A stretch of 64,000 nucleotides of DNA from Sphingomonas sp. PAMC 26621 (GCF_000251145.1 NZ_AIDW01000023.1:62001-126000), one strand, 5' to 3'. Counted from the first letter of the stretch, positions 35,894 to 44,155 are shown. Notes: generated from the sequence alone by a model not told the origin. Made by a program: numbers and translations.

Positions 35894-37603
35894 TCAGAAC
35901 CCGCCCTTGATAGAAAAGCTGTAGCGCGGGTCGTACCGTCGCGAGACGGGCCCTCGACGCAATGGAACGCCGACCAGCGCTTCGCCGCTGATCGTCTTGA
36001 AGATCTGCAACCGCAGGCCCCCGCCGGTGCTCGAAAGGCGGAACAGATCGGCCTGGGATGCCAGCGGCGCGCGGATCCGCGCGTAGCCGGCGTCGCCGAA
36101 CGCGAAGAGGCGCAGATCGTCGACGAACGACCCGAACACCGGCGCGAGACTTGGCGAGCGCAGTTCGAACGACGAGACGAAGCCGTCATCGCCGACCGCT
36201 TCGGACACGTAATAGCCGCGCACGCTGGACATGCCGCCGAGCGAGAATTGCTCGTTGGTGACGAGGCTCGCATCCGCCAATTGCCCGGTGAAGCGCAGCG
36301 CCGCCTGGATGTCGGAAGGCAGCAGGCGGGTGTAATTGAGGTCGAGGTTCCAGTGCAGGAAGTTCTCGCTGGCATCGACGCCGCGCCCGGTGAACTGGTC
36401 CGCGACGATCCCGGTCTTGCCGCCGCCGAGCGAACAGGTCGCGACATCGGCCGGGGGCGCGCTGCCGAACGGATTGTCGAAACAGGCGTCCCGCCGGACG
36501 ACCCGCACCCCCGCGGTCGTCCCGAACGACAGGCCATAGCTCGACCGTTCGTCCGCGCCGGTCAGCGTATATTCCGCGACGACCGGGACATAGCGGATCG
36601 TGGTCGGCTGGAGCGCCGCCCCCTGGAACGAGATGTTTTCCTTGAACGCCTTGAAATCGGGGCCGAAGCTGATCTGCTGGAAGGTCTTTTCGCTCGGCAG
36701 CCGGTACGTCGCGCGCAGCCCGATCTGATAGCCGTTGCCGAGCACGTTGGTCCCGCCCAGCGCGGCGACATTGCTGTTCGAGCGATAGCCGTAGAGCAGG
36801 AACGACCAGGGTGAGCCGAGGATCGGCGCATTATACGATCCCGAGATCACCGCGCTCTGCCGCGTATCCTCCGGCGCGAGCGATCCCGTGACCGAGAGCG
36901 TATGCCCCAGCCCCAGGACGTTGGTGTAGCGCACCGTGCCGCTGAGGCGGAGCGGCTTGGTATTGGGGCTGTTGTCGTTGTTGAGTTCGAGCGAGGCGTG
37001 GACCGGCAGGCTGTCGTCGACCTTGAGGTCGACGTCGATCGTGCCGGGAACGCTCCCCGCCTTGAAGCGCGGGCTGATGAGGCGATCGGGGAAGCGGTTG
37101 GCGTCGCTGATGTCGCGCTGGAACGCCTTCAGGTCGATCGGCTGCCCCTCGACCAGCGACGGGATCTGCGCCCGCGCGGTCGCGACCGAATGATGCCGCG
37201 AGTCGACGACCTGCACCTTGCCGAGCGGCGTCTCGCTGACCGTGATCTGGACGATCCCGCGCGCGAACAGATCGTTCGGCTGGATCGGGATCGTGACGTC
37301 GACCGCCTCATAGCCGCGTGCGGCATAGGCCTCCTGCAACGCCTTTTGCGCGGCGATCACATCGGCATTGGTCCGGTCCGGGCCGAGATGCGGATAGATC
37401 AGCCGTTCGACTTCCGCCGCCGTCAGCTTCGTCACGCCGGACACATCGATCGCGCTGATCAGGAAGCGTTCCGGCGCGCTCGTCGGTTGCGCCTCGCCGT
37501 CAGAAGCCCTGGGCGGACCGGCTTGCGCGACCGCGATACCCGGTACCGCCACGGCGCAAACCGCCAGGAACAGCCCGCTGGAGATCGTCTGGAAATGGCG
37601 CAT
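35894..37603 (-). CDS. FhaC/ShlB/HecB-family two-partner secretion pore (TpsB)
   Basis: This 569-residue outer-membrane protein has a signal peptide ending AVPGIAVAQA, two POTRA domains (about 45-210, first strand FLISAIDVSGVTKL) and a 16-strand-type barrel with the VRGY motif at about 461-465 (SSVRGYYVSEAVGDDG). It ends in Phe after a beta strand, as outer-membrane proteins do. TpsB pores export one large beta-helical exoprotein coded next door. No such gene is present here; a 63-codon ORF lies directly upstream instead. It is operonic with the DUF2341-ExbB fusion and exbD. Confidence 0.92.
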   Translation of the reverse strand: MRHFQTISSGLFLAVCAVAVPGIAVAQAGPPRASDGEAQPTSAPERFLISAIDVSGVTKLTAAEVERLIYPHLGPDRTNADVIAAQKALQEAYAARGYEAVDVTIPIQPNDLFARGIVQITVSETPLGKVQVVDSRHHSVATARAQIPSLVEGQPIDLKAFQRDISDANRFPDRLISPRFKAGSVPGTIDVDLKVDDSLPVHASLELNNDNSPNTKPLRLSGTVRYTNVLGLGHTLSVTGSLAPEDTRQSAVISGSYNAPILGSPWSFLLYGYRSNSNVAALGGTNVLGNGYQIGLRATYRLPSEKTFQQISFGPDFKAFKENISFQGAALQPTTIRYVPVVAEYTLTGADERSSYGLSFGTTAGVRVVRRDACFDNPFGSAPPADVATCSLGGGKTGIVADQFTGRGVDASENFLHWNLDLNYTRLLPSDIQAALRFTGQLADASLVTNEQFSLGGMSSVRGYYVSEAVGDDGFVSSFELRSPSLAPVFGSFVDDLRLFAFGDAGYARIRAPLASQADLFRLSSTGGGLRLQIFKTISGEALVGVPLRRGPVSRRYDPRYSFSIKGGF

Positions 37604-37604
37604 G

Positions 37605-37796
37605 TCAGGCCCGGATGGGTCCGGCGAAAACCATCGCCAGCAGCGTCGTCACCGTCGGACGGAGCGACCCGACACCTGCAACCCGGGCAATCGTCGCGCG
37701 AACAGAATGCGTAACCGAGCCGATCCACCGTGTTGCGACACCGCCGTGGCCAATCCCGCCCGTGACGTGACGCACGAACGCACTGCTCGATACCAT
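37605..37796 (-). CDS. Small ORF (63 residues) preceding the FhaC-like gene
   Basis: The ATG has a G-run (GGGGGG) about 11 bases upstream and lies 33 bases after the second block of a conserved two-block promoter. The stop lies one base before the FhaC start. The product is basic, with a C-terminal hydrophobic stretch (TTLLAMVFAGPIRA) like a signal-peptide core. It could be a leader peptide, a small membrane or secreted protein, or the remnant of a deleted exoprotein gene. No family was recognised. Confidence 0.5.
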   Translation of the reverse strand: MVSSSAFVRHVTGGIGHGGVATRWIGSVTHSVRATIARVAGVGSLRPTVTTLLAMVFAGPIRA

Positions 37797-37829
37797 GTGA
37801 TCTTACCCCCCGGAACAAGCTCCTGCTGA

Positions 37830-37872
37830 AAGGACACGGCCAGGCAGTAAAATGGCAAAAGTTTTTTGTTAC
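37830..37872 (-). promoter_or_regulatory. Two-block promoter of the FhaC/ExbBD operon
   Basis: Read on the minus strand: GTAACAAAA (37872-37864), overlapping AAAAAACTTTTGCCA (37867-37853), then 15 bases, then GTGTCCTT (37837-37830), 33 bases before ATG 37796. The same three blocks in the same order precede the luxR-type gene at 41645-41699. The conserved pair with this spacing behaves like -35/-10 elements plus an A-rich upstream element. The ECF sigma factor coded at 42798-43367 is a candidate reader (inference). Confidence 0.55.
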
Positions 37873-38116
37873 AAAATGGTGACGACAACTGGCCCGGACC
37901 GGACCTCAACGTGTTGCACTCTCTATATCTTTGACAGGGTTCTGGCGTATCGAGGCGGCTGACAGCACACGGTCTCTACAACCGCGGCAATCGATCTTGC
38001 CGGATCGCCCGGCGTCATCCAGGCGGCCCTCCGTTCCGGCAACGGCTGGTCCTCTTTTCATGGATATCGCGATCTTGTCTCGCCACAGGGTGCCCCGCCG
38101 CTTACCGTGTTCGGCG

Positions 38117-38809
38117 ATGCCGCGCCTGAAGACCTTTCGCATGGTTGCGGGATCGCTGCTGCTCGCCGCCGCCGGCGACGCGACACTGCTGCGAGACGCA
38201 GCCGTAGCGCAGCAAGCCGCCTCCGATCGCGCGATCGCGTTCGACATACCGTCTTTGCCGCTCGACGCCGCGCTCGACCGCTATTTCCGCGTGACCGAGG
38301 TCCAGCTCCTGTATGATGCCGCGCTTGCCACCGGGCGGCGGTCCAGCCCCGTCCGCGGCAGCTATACCCCGCGCGAGGCGCTGCGCCGGTTGCTGGCGGG
38401 GACGGGGCTGATCCCCCGCTACACCCGGCCGAACGCCGCGATCCTGACGCTCCCCGCCGCATCGCCGCAAGCCGCACCGATTTCGCTCGGGCGGATCGTC
38501 GTGCGCGAACGCGTCGCGATCGGACGCCCCTCCCCGGTGGCACGGCTGGCCTATTACGGGATCCTCGAAACCGCGTTCGAGGACCACCTCCGCGCCGACC
38601 GCCGGACCAGCGGCCTCGCCTTCACGGTGCTCGCCGATCTCAGCATCGACGACCACGGGCACGTCGTCGGCATCCGGCTGGCCAGGGGAACCGGACAGAC
38701 GCGCGGCGACCGGGCGGTGGCCGCCGTGCTCACCGATACCGTCGTGCCGCTCCCGCCCGACGGCCTCGCGCAGCCGTTGCGCCTCAGTCTCAGGGGCCGC
38801 ACGCGCTAG
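38117..38809 (+). CDS. STN-domain protein with TonB C-terminal-like end
   Basis: The frame opens further upstream; ATG 38117 is chosen because MPRLKTFRMVAGSLLLAAAG then forms an export signal (ATG 38060 is possible). The 230-residue product has an STN domain (about 45-110: IAFDIPSLPLDAALDRYFR, quoted in part, then PREALRRLLAGTGLIPRY), the module that TonB-dependent transducers use to talk to FecR. A C-terminal TonB_C-like part follows (FTVLADLSIDDHGHVVGIRL). It is not attached to a receptor barrel. It is divergent from the FhaC operon and 4 kb from fecR/sigma genes. Confidence 0.75.
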   Translation: MPRLKTFRMVAGSLLLAAAGDATLLRDAAVAQQAASDRAIAFDIPSLPLDAALDRYFRVTEVQLLYDAALATGRRSSPVRGSYTPREALRRLLAGTGLIPRYTRPNAAILTLPAASPQAAPISLGRIVVRERVAIGRPSPVARLAYYGILETAFEDHLRADRRTSGLAFTVLADLSIDDHGHVVGIRLARGTGQTRGDRAVAAVLTDTVVPLPPDGLAQPLRLSLRGRTR

Positions 38810-38942
38810 TCGCCCCCGCGGCGCTGCATCCGACACCTGCCCGCCGCGCCGCCCTGCGGATTACCCCAGCCCGGTACTTGGTGATCAATTCTAGAACCCA
38901 GGCGCGGGCGGCCACAGCGCGGGGAAGGACGATCGGGACGTC

Positions 38943-39935
38943 ATGATACGCTTACCCCAGAAGCACGAGGCCGACCCGAGCGGGGCAGTCGCGATGGGCC
39001 GCCGCACGATCGCGACCGAGGCGGAAGCGCTGTGGGCGCTCGCCCAGGGGCTCGATCAGACATTCGGCCGGGCGGTCCAGATCATCCAGACGACCGCAGG
39101 ACGGCTCATCGTCTGCGGACTAGGCGGGGCCGGGCAGATCGCGGACAAGATCGCCTCGACTCTGATGGCGAGCGGGACGCCCGCGTGCTTCCTGCATGCC
39201 GGCGATGCGGTCCACGGCGATATCGGGACGATCCTGCGCGGCGACGCCCTGCTGCTGCTGTCCAACGCGGGCGACGCGCGCGAGCTCGGCATCATCGTCC
39301 GCCGCGCGGCCATGCTGGCGGTCCCGATCATCGCGATCACCGCCACCGGTCAGTCCGCGATCGCCGATGCGGCGGACGTCGTCCTGCTGCTCCCGGCGCG
39401 CCCCGAAGCCTGCCCGTTCGGCCGTTCCCCGACCACGTCGACCACGATGATGCTGGCGCTGGGGGATGCGCTGGCGGTCGCGCTGCTGCGGCTGCGCGGG
39501 CTCGACGCGCGGGATCTGGTCGACCTGCACCCGGGAAGCCGCCTGGGGCTCGATCTCGTCGCGGTCGAGGGGTTCATGCACAGCGGCGACGCGCTCCCGC
39601 TGGTCGCGCCGGATTGCCCGCTCCCCTTCGTCCTCGCGATGGTTTCGGAAAAAGGGCTCGGACAGGCGATCGTGATCGATTCGCAACAGCGGCTGCTGGG
39701 CATCATCACCGACGGTGACATCCGTCGCAACGCGCTGCGCCTGACCGACGCGACCGCCGCGGACGTCATGGTGCCGCGACTGCGGACGCTTTCGCTCGGC
39801 GCGATGGCGCGCGACGCGCTCGTGCTGATGGCGGGCGCGCGCATCACGTCGGTGGTCGTGATCGATTCCGAGGCAAGCGGCCGTGTCCGCGGGCTGGTGC
39901 ATATCCACGACCTGCTGCGGCTCGGGATCGCGTGA
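38943..39935 (+). CDS. kpsF: Arabinose-5-phosphate isomerase (KpsF/KdsD)
   Basis: This 330-residue protein has an N-terminal SIS domain (about 35-190: RLIVCGLGGAGQIADKIAST, then TTSTTMMLALGDALAVALL) and two CBS domains (about 205-330). It interconverts ribulose-5-phosphate and arabinose-5-phosphate, the first step to Kdo. In capsule loci it is the KpsF copy, next to KpsU, as here. GGGGAAGGA lies upstream of the ATG. It overlaps kdsB by TGATG, so both are co-translated. Confidence 0.92.
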   Translation: MIRLPQKHEADPSGAVAMGRRTIATEAEALWALAQGLDQTFGRAVQIIQTTAGRLIVCGLGGAGQIADKIASTLMASGTPACFLHAGDAVHGDIGTILRGDALLLLSNAGDARELGIIVRRAAMLAVPIIAITATGQSAIADAADVVLLLPARPEACPFGRSPTTSTTMMLALGDALAVALLRLRGLDARDLVDLHPGSRLGLDLVAVEGFMHSGDALPLVAPDCPLPFVLAMVSEKGLGQAIVIDSQQRLLGIITDGDIRRNALRLTDATAADVMVPRLRTLSLGAMARDALVLMAGARITSVVVIDSEASGRVRGLVHIHDLLRLGIA

Positions 39936-40768
39936 TGCTGACGCTGGTCGGCGGGAGCGATGTCCCGCCATCCCCACCGCGCGTCGCGATCGTCGTTCCC
40001 GCGCGCTTTGGCTCGACCCGCTTCCCGGGAAAGCCGCTCGCGCCGCTGCGCGGGGCCGGCGGCGCTGTCAAATCCGTGCTCGAGCGGACGTGGGAAGTCG
40101 CCTCCGGCGTCGGCGGGATCAGCGAGATCTGGATCGCGACCGACGATCACCGCGTCGCCGAGGAAGCGCTGCGGATCGGCGCCCGGGTCGCGATGACCGC
40201 GCGGTCCTGCCGCAACGGAACCGAGCGCTGCTGGGATGCGGTCCGGTCGGCGGGGATCGACGCGGACGTCATCGTCAACCTGCAAGGGGAAGCACCGCTG
40301 ATCCCGCCGCTCGCGATCGATGCGCTGCTCGACACGATGCTCTCCGATCCGACGATCAGGGTTGCCGCGCCGATGGTCCGCTGCTCGCCGCTGATGGCCG
40401 CGCGGCTTCTGGCCGACGCGCGCGCGGGGAAGGTCGATGGCACGACCGTCGTTTGCGACCGGGCGTGCAACGCGCTGTATTTCTCGCGCCAGATCCTGCC
40501 GTTCATGCCGGATCGCCTGCGCGACCCCATCGTCCACGTTCCGCTGAGCGTCTTCGCCTACCGTCGCGCGGCGCTCGCCTGTTACGCCAGCGAAGCTCCC
40601 TCCGCACTCGAACTTGCCGAGGGGCTCGAGCAACTACGATTCCTCCACATCGGGATCACGATCCGCATGATCGAAGTGTGCGATCCCCCCGGGGGGTTGC
40701 GGGCGGTGAGCCACCCGGCCGATATCGCAAGCGTCGAGGCGGCCCTCGCCGAACGCCGCCTCGCCTGA
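39935..40768 (+). CDS. kdsB: 3-deoxy-manno-octulosonate cytidylyltransferase (CMP-Kdo synthetase)
   Basis: This 277-residue protein has PARFGSTRFPGKPL (CTP-binding), NLQGEAPLIPP and the IGITIRMIEVCDPPGG end region of KdsB/KpsU. It activates Kdo as CMP-Kdo. With kpsF alongside, it likely serves the Kdo linker of an ABC-exported capsule rather than lipid A, for which another kdsB probably exists elsewhere. The ATG at 39935 overlaps the kpsF stop. Confidence 0.93.
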   Translation: MLTLVGGSDVPPSPPRVAIVVPARFGSTRFPGKPLAPLRGAGGAVKSVLERTWEVASGVGGISEIWIATDDHRVAEEALRIGARVAMTARSCRNGTERCWDAVRSAGIDADVIVNLQGEAPLIPPLAIDALLDTMLSDPTIRVAAPMVRCSPLMAARLLADARAGKVDGTTVVCDRACNALYFSRQILPFMPDRLRDPIVHVPLSVFAYRRAALACYASEAPSALELAEGLEQLRFLHIGITIRMIEVCDPPGGLRAVSHPADIASVEAALAERRLA

Positions 40769-40795
40769 TCCGGCACCGCCGCCGAAGCGAAGCCC

Positions 40796-41617
40796 TCAGG
40801 CCTGCGCCGCGACGATGCCAGTGCCGAACGCAAGGACGACGGCGCGGATCTTGGTCGGCGCGCCAAGCTTGTCGAGCGCGTTGCGCAAGTGGAACTCGAC
40901 CGTCCGACCCGAGATGCCCAACGTCTGCCCGCTCTCGTTGACGTTCTGCCCGAAGGCCGCGAGCCGAAGACACTCGATCTCGCGGTTCGACAGTTTCGGG
41001 CCATGTCCGACCCAATGCGCGACCGGGACCAGCGCCTTGGCGCGCGCGTGGAATTGCGCCGCGGTGAAGGCCAGTTCGGCCGCGCGCGCGTCGATGAGAT
41101 CGCGGACGGCGGCCTCGTCGATCCCGAACAGGTTGAGATACGCGGGACACCCTTCGCTGTCCTGCACGGGGATCGTCAGCCCGGCATCGATCCCGCGACT
41201 GCGTTCGCCATCGAGCCACGCGCGCTGTTGCGGCGTCACGTCCTGCCCCGACCGCGTCGACCAGGCGAAGGGGGCGAAGGCGTTCCGGATCTGGCCGATC
41301 GACGGGTCCGCCCGGATCCATTGCTCGTCCTCGCGGTCCGCCTGGCTAGAGGTCGACAAATACCGGATCGGCTGCGCGCTGTCCGCGTCGCCAAGCCCCC
41401 AGCACAGCCGCCCGAGTTGAATGTAGCGCGCGCCATAGAAGCCGAGTCCGCGCGCGAACTTGAGCAGCCATGTCCGCAATTCCGCTGCCGTCCGACAGGT
41501 TTCGATGACAGCCGACGAGTCCTTCGCGGGCGGAACGGCGCGCGGGACAGTCTTCGCGATGAACACATTAGAGAATGTCTGCCCCACATCGTCGTGCGGT
41601 ACCCGGCTTATCAACAT
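40796..41617 (-). CDS. LuxR-family autoinducer-binding regulator (solo)
   Basis: ATG 41617 is chosen because AGGGGG lies 8 bases upstream; the frame itself opens at 41674, inside the promoter blocks. The 273-residue product has an autoinducer-binding domain (about 40-190: LGFYGARYIQLGRLCW, the W/Y/D positions SIGQ and GIDAGLTIPV) and a LuxR helix-turn-helix (about 205-265: LSNREIECLRLAAFGQNVNE). No luxI synthase is in the window, so it is a solo that may sense other cells' signals or another ligand. Its promoter matches that of the FhaC operon. Confidence 0.88.
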   Translation of the reverse strand: MLISRVPHDDVGQTFSNVFIAKTVPRAVPPAKDSSAVIETCRTAAELRTWLLKFARGLGFYGARYIQLGRLCWGLGDADSAQPIRYLSTSSQADREDEQWIRADPSIGQIRNAFAPFAWSTRSGQDVTPQQRAWLDGERSRGIDAGLTIPVQDSEGCPAYLNLFGIDEAAVRDLIDARAAELAFTAAQFHARAKALVPVAHWVGHGPKLSNREIECLRLAAFGQNVNESGQTLGISGRTVEFHLRNALDKLGAPTKIRAVVLAFGTGIVAAQA

Positions 41618-41644
41618 TGCTGCCCCCTGACTGTTCCCCGCTTC

Positions 41645-41699
41645 AAGGACACGTCGAAAGCACAGGTTTGGCAAAAGTTTTTTACTGCAGTTTTGTTAC
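41645..41699 (-). promoter_or_regulatory. Two-block promoter of the luxR-type gene
   Basis: Read on the minus strand: GTAACAAAA (41699-41691), then AAAAAACTTTTGCCA (41683-41669), then 16 bases, then GTGTCCTT (41652-41645), 27 bases before the ATG. Compared with the FhaC-operon promoter it has an extra ACTGCAGT palindrome between the first two blocks. The blocks match base for base, which unrelated promoters would not do. Confidence 0.55.
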
Positions 41700-41733
41700 G
41701 ATACCGCCCGTTTGCGCGCGATCGTTCTGCCGA

Positions 41734-42735
41734 TCATGTCAGTATGACGACATTGCCCGGAAGCCGGTAAATCGTGACGCCCAGACCCAGTTCCGCCTGG
41801 TCGAAGAAGGTGTCCAACCGGTTCATGGCGTACGTCCCGCTCAGCCGCCGGTCGGCAAGGCGACGGTCGGCCAGGAAGATCCTGCCGGCGCGGTAGCGGT
41901 TGAGCTCGACCACCACGTCGCGCATCGGCATGTCGTGGAAGATCAGCGTCCCTTTCTGCCACGCGGTGAGGACCGCCGGGTCGGCGCCGCGCTCGACCGC
42001 ACCGATCCCGCTGCGATCGTACCGGACCGCTTCGCTCGGTTCGAGCTTCCGCGTCTCCCCGGACCAGGCGACCGCGACGGTCCCCTCGAGGCAGGTGATA
42101 CAGACCTGGTCGCCGTCGCGCCGCGCGCTCATCCGGCCTGCGGTCACGGTCCCCCGCCCCGGCCCCGCCAGCACCGCGGCGCGCGCCGATGGTCCGTCCG
42201 CGATGATCGCCTCGCCGTCGATCAGGTCGATCGCAGGCATCCCCAGCCCGGTCCGCAGGCCGACACTCGTCCGCGTGTTGAGATCGGCCAGCGCGCCACC
42301 GGCCAGCCGGATCCGCCGCCGTTCGCCGGGCCCGGTCCGCACGTCTGCCGTGAAAACGGACGGTGCGGGAAGAACGTCGAGCGTCCGCCCCGCGAACACG
42401 GCGCCCCCCGCCACCGACGCGGCGAGCGCGCCGCCCAGGATGCCGCGCCGGCTTAGCTGCCGACCGAGGACCCCGCGCGACGCCACCACCGCGCCGTCGT
42501 CGTTCGCCGCCGGGCAGGTCCGGCTTGGCTGACCGGGCCGGGCGTGCGGGATCAGGCGAGTCAGGCGGATCGCGGAGCGAAAGGCTTCCTCATGCGCCGG
42601 GCTCGTCGCGCGCCAAGTGATGAAGGCGGCGGCGTCATGGTCGGTCGCCTCGCCCGAGCGAAGGCGAGTCAGATGATCGAGCCCCTCCAGCCGCAGGCGC
42701 GCCAGATCGTCTTCCCAATCCAGGCGTTCCGTCAT
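41734..42735 (-). CDS. FecR-family anti-sigma / sigma regulator
   Basis: This 333-residue protein has a cytoplasmic N-terminal domain with DUF4880-like helices (AAAFITWRATSPAHEEAFR), a membrane helix near 90-110 preceded by Arg (RRGILGGALAASVAGGAVF, with twin Arg), a periplasmic FecR domain (about 130-230: GERRRIRLAGGALADLNTRT) and an STN-like DUF4974 end (FHDMPMRDVVVELNRYR). It relays a surface signal to the ECF sigma factor coded just upstream (62-base gap). No receptor with an STN extension is adjacent. Confidence 0.92.
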   Translation of the reverse strand: MTERLDWEDDLARLRLEGLDHLTRLRSGEATDHDAAAFITWRATSPAHEEAFRSAIRLTRLIPHARPGQPSRTCPAANDDGAVVASRGVLGRQLSRRGILGGALAASVAGGAVFAGRTLDVLPAPSVFTADVRTGPGERRRIRLAGGALADLNTRTSVGLRTGLGMPAIDLIDGEAIIADGPSARAAVLAGPGRGTVTAGRMSARRDGDQVCITCLEGTVAVAWSGETRKLEPSEAVRYDRSGIGAVERGADPAVLTAWQKGTLIFHDMPMRDVVVELNRYRAGRIFLADRRLADRRLSGTYAMNRLDTFFDQAELGLGVTIYRLPGNVVILT

Positions 42736-42797
42736 CGTGACATGGTACCCAATCGCTCAAGGGCAAACGCGCTGCCAACCAGCATCGTACTCAATCC

Positions 42798-43367
42798 CTA
42801 CCGTGATGACACCTGAGCGAGCCGTTTTTGCAACTCCGCCACACAAAAATTTGCGGTCGCGGCGTGAACGTAGCGGTTTGCGAGCAGCAATTCGTGCCGC
42901 ACCGTCCGTTCCGACACGTTGAATTCGATCGCCAGATCCTTGTATCCGGATCCTTCGACCCAGAACCGCAGGAACATCGCGCGGCGCCGCGGGGCCAGTT
43001 CCCCCAGCGCGCGTTCGACCGCCGCGAGCTCGGACCGCGCCTCCAGCGTGCGCAACGCATCGGGTGTCTCGTCGGGGATATCGATCAGCGGATCGATCTC
43101 CGCCGAGGACAGGTGGCGCGCTTCGGAGCGTGTGTTGTTCTTCGCGATGTTGAGCGCGGTGACGAGGATATAGGAGCGCGGGTTGCGGATCTCGCCGAGA
43201 TTCTCGGCACGGCTGAGCCGGATGTAGGTGTCCTGCAGTGCCTCGTTCGCAAGATCCGCCGAACCCAGCCGCCCCGCGAGCCGTCGCCGGAACTCGGGAT
43301 ATGCGGAAATGAGGAGGCTGACGAGCCCGTTGCGGCTGGTCGTCACGCCAGCGCTCCGGTCGTGCAC
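42798..43367 (-). CDS. FecI-type ECF RNA polymerase sigma factor
   Basis: This 189-residue protein has region 2 (EALQDTYIRLSRAENLGEIR, then NPRSYILVTALNIAKN) and region 4 (ALGELAPRRRAMFLRFWVEG, then VSERTVRHELLLANRYV). The start is GTG 43367; GTG 43346 is possible. It is the second gene of tonB-sigma-fecR. The likely targets are promoters with shared blocks inside this accessory region (inference), though its own operon lacks a recognisable copy. Confidence 0.92.
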   Translation of the reverse strand: MHDRSAGVTTSRNGLVSLLISAYPEFRRRLAGRLGSADLANEALQDTYIRLSRAENLGEIRNPRSYILVTALNIAKNNTRSEARHLSSAEIDPLIDIPDETPDALRTLEARSELAAVERALGELAPRRRAMFLRFWVEGSGYKDLAIEFNVSERTVRHELLLANRYVHAATANFCVAELQKRLAQVSSR

Positions 43368-43400
43368 GATCCCGCGAAAGAACAGGCACCGTCCATCGGC

Positions 43401-44096
43401 TTACCGTGCCGATCCGCTGGCGACCTGCTGGATGGCGGCGGAGTCGAGTTCGATCACGAAATCCATCCGCGCCGGTAGCGCCACCGGGATCGGCGGCAGG
43501 GGTTGCGCCCGCGTCAGCGCGTCGGTCGCGGCGGTGTCGAGCACGTCGGACCCCGAGCTTTCCTGAATCCAGCTGGTCAGCACGTTGCCGGCGCGGTCGA
43601 GGCGAAAGGCAAGCTGCGTCACGCCGGACAGATGCAGCCGGCGCGCGGCGGCGGGGTAGCGGCTGTTGCGCGCGATCGTTTCGTACAACTGCCGTTGATA
43701 GGTCGCCAGCGTGTCCTGCGCTGCGGCGCCATCCGGAACCCTGGGTGCGACGGGCGCGGTATCGGGCATGGAGGCCGCATCGGCCGCGCCGACCGGTGCG
43801 ACGGTGGCATCCGGAGTCGCGCTTCCCGTTTCGGAACGGGGTGCCCCGGGGGGTGCGATGGCCGCCGGTGCCGCCGCGCTGCGAGTCGGCGGCAGGCTCC
43901 GCTGCGGCGCGGCGGCGCGCGGCACCGGGGCGAACGAAACCGCCATCACGGTACCGTGCGGCACTGGCACGGTCGCGCCATGCGGCATGCGATAGCCGGC
44001 GAGCAAGCAACCGCCAAGGATTGCCGCATGCGCCACGCAGGAGCAGACCATACTCAACAAGTTGATGCGGTTGGTGGCGGGCATGATTACTCGCAT
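43401..44096 (-). CDS. tonB: TonB-family energy transducer
   Basis: This 231-residue protein has an N-terminal membrane helix (LSMVCSCVAHAAILGGCLLA with the helix His), a Pro/Ala-rich periplasmic spacer (about 45-130) and a TonB C-terminal domain (about 145-225: YPAAARRLHLSGVTQLAFRL). It passes ExbBD-generated force to outer-membrane partners. It is first of a three-gene operon with the sigma and fecR genes, and may serve the dedicated ExbB fusion and ExbD 8 kb away. Confidence 0.93.
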   Translation of the reverse strand: MRVIMPATNRINLLSMVCSCVAHAAILGGCLLAGYRMPHGATVPVPHGTVMAVSFAPVPRAAAPQRSLPPTRSAAAPAAIAPPGAPRSETGSATPDATVAPVGAADAASMPDTAPVAPRVPDGAAAQDTLATYQRQLYETIARNSRYPAAARRLHLSGVTQLAFRLDRAGNVLTSWIQESSGSDVLDTAATDALTRAQPLPPIPVALPARMDFVIELDSAAIQQVASGSAR

Positions 44097-44155
44097 GGAG
44101 TCGCGGTGACACTCACTATCTAGACCATCGTTTGGGACGTTCGTGTGACATGGTG

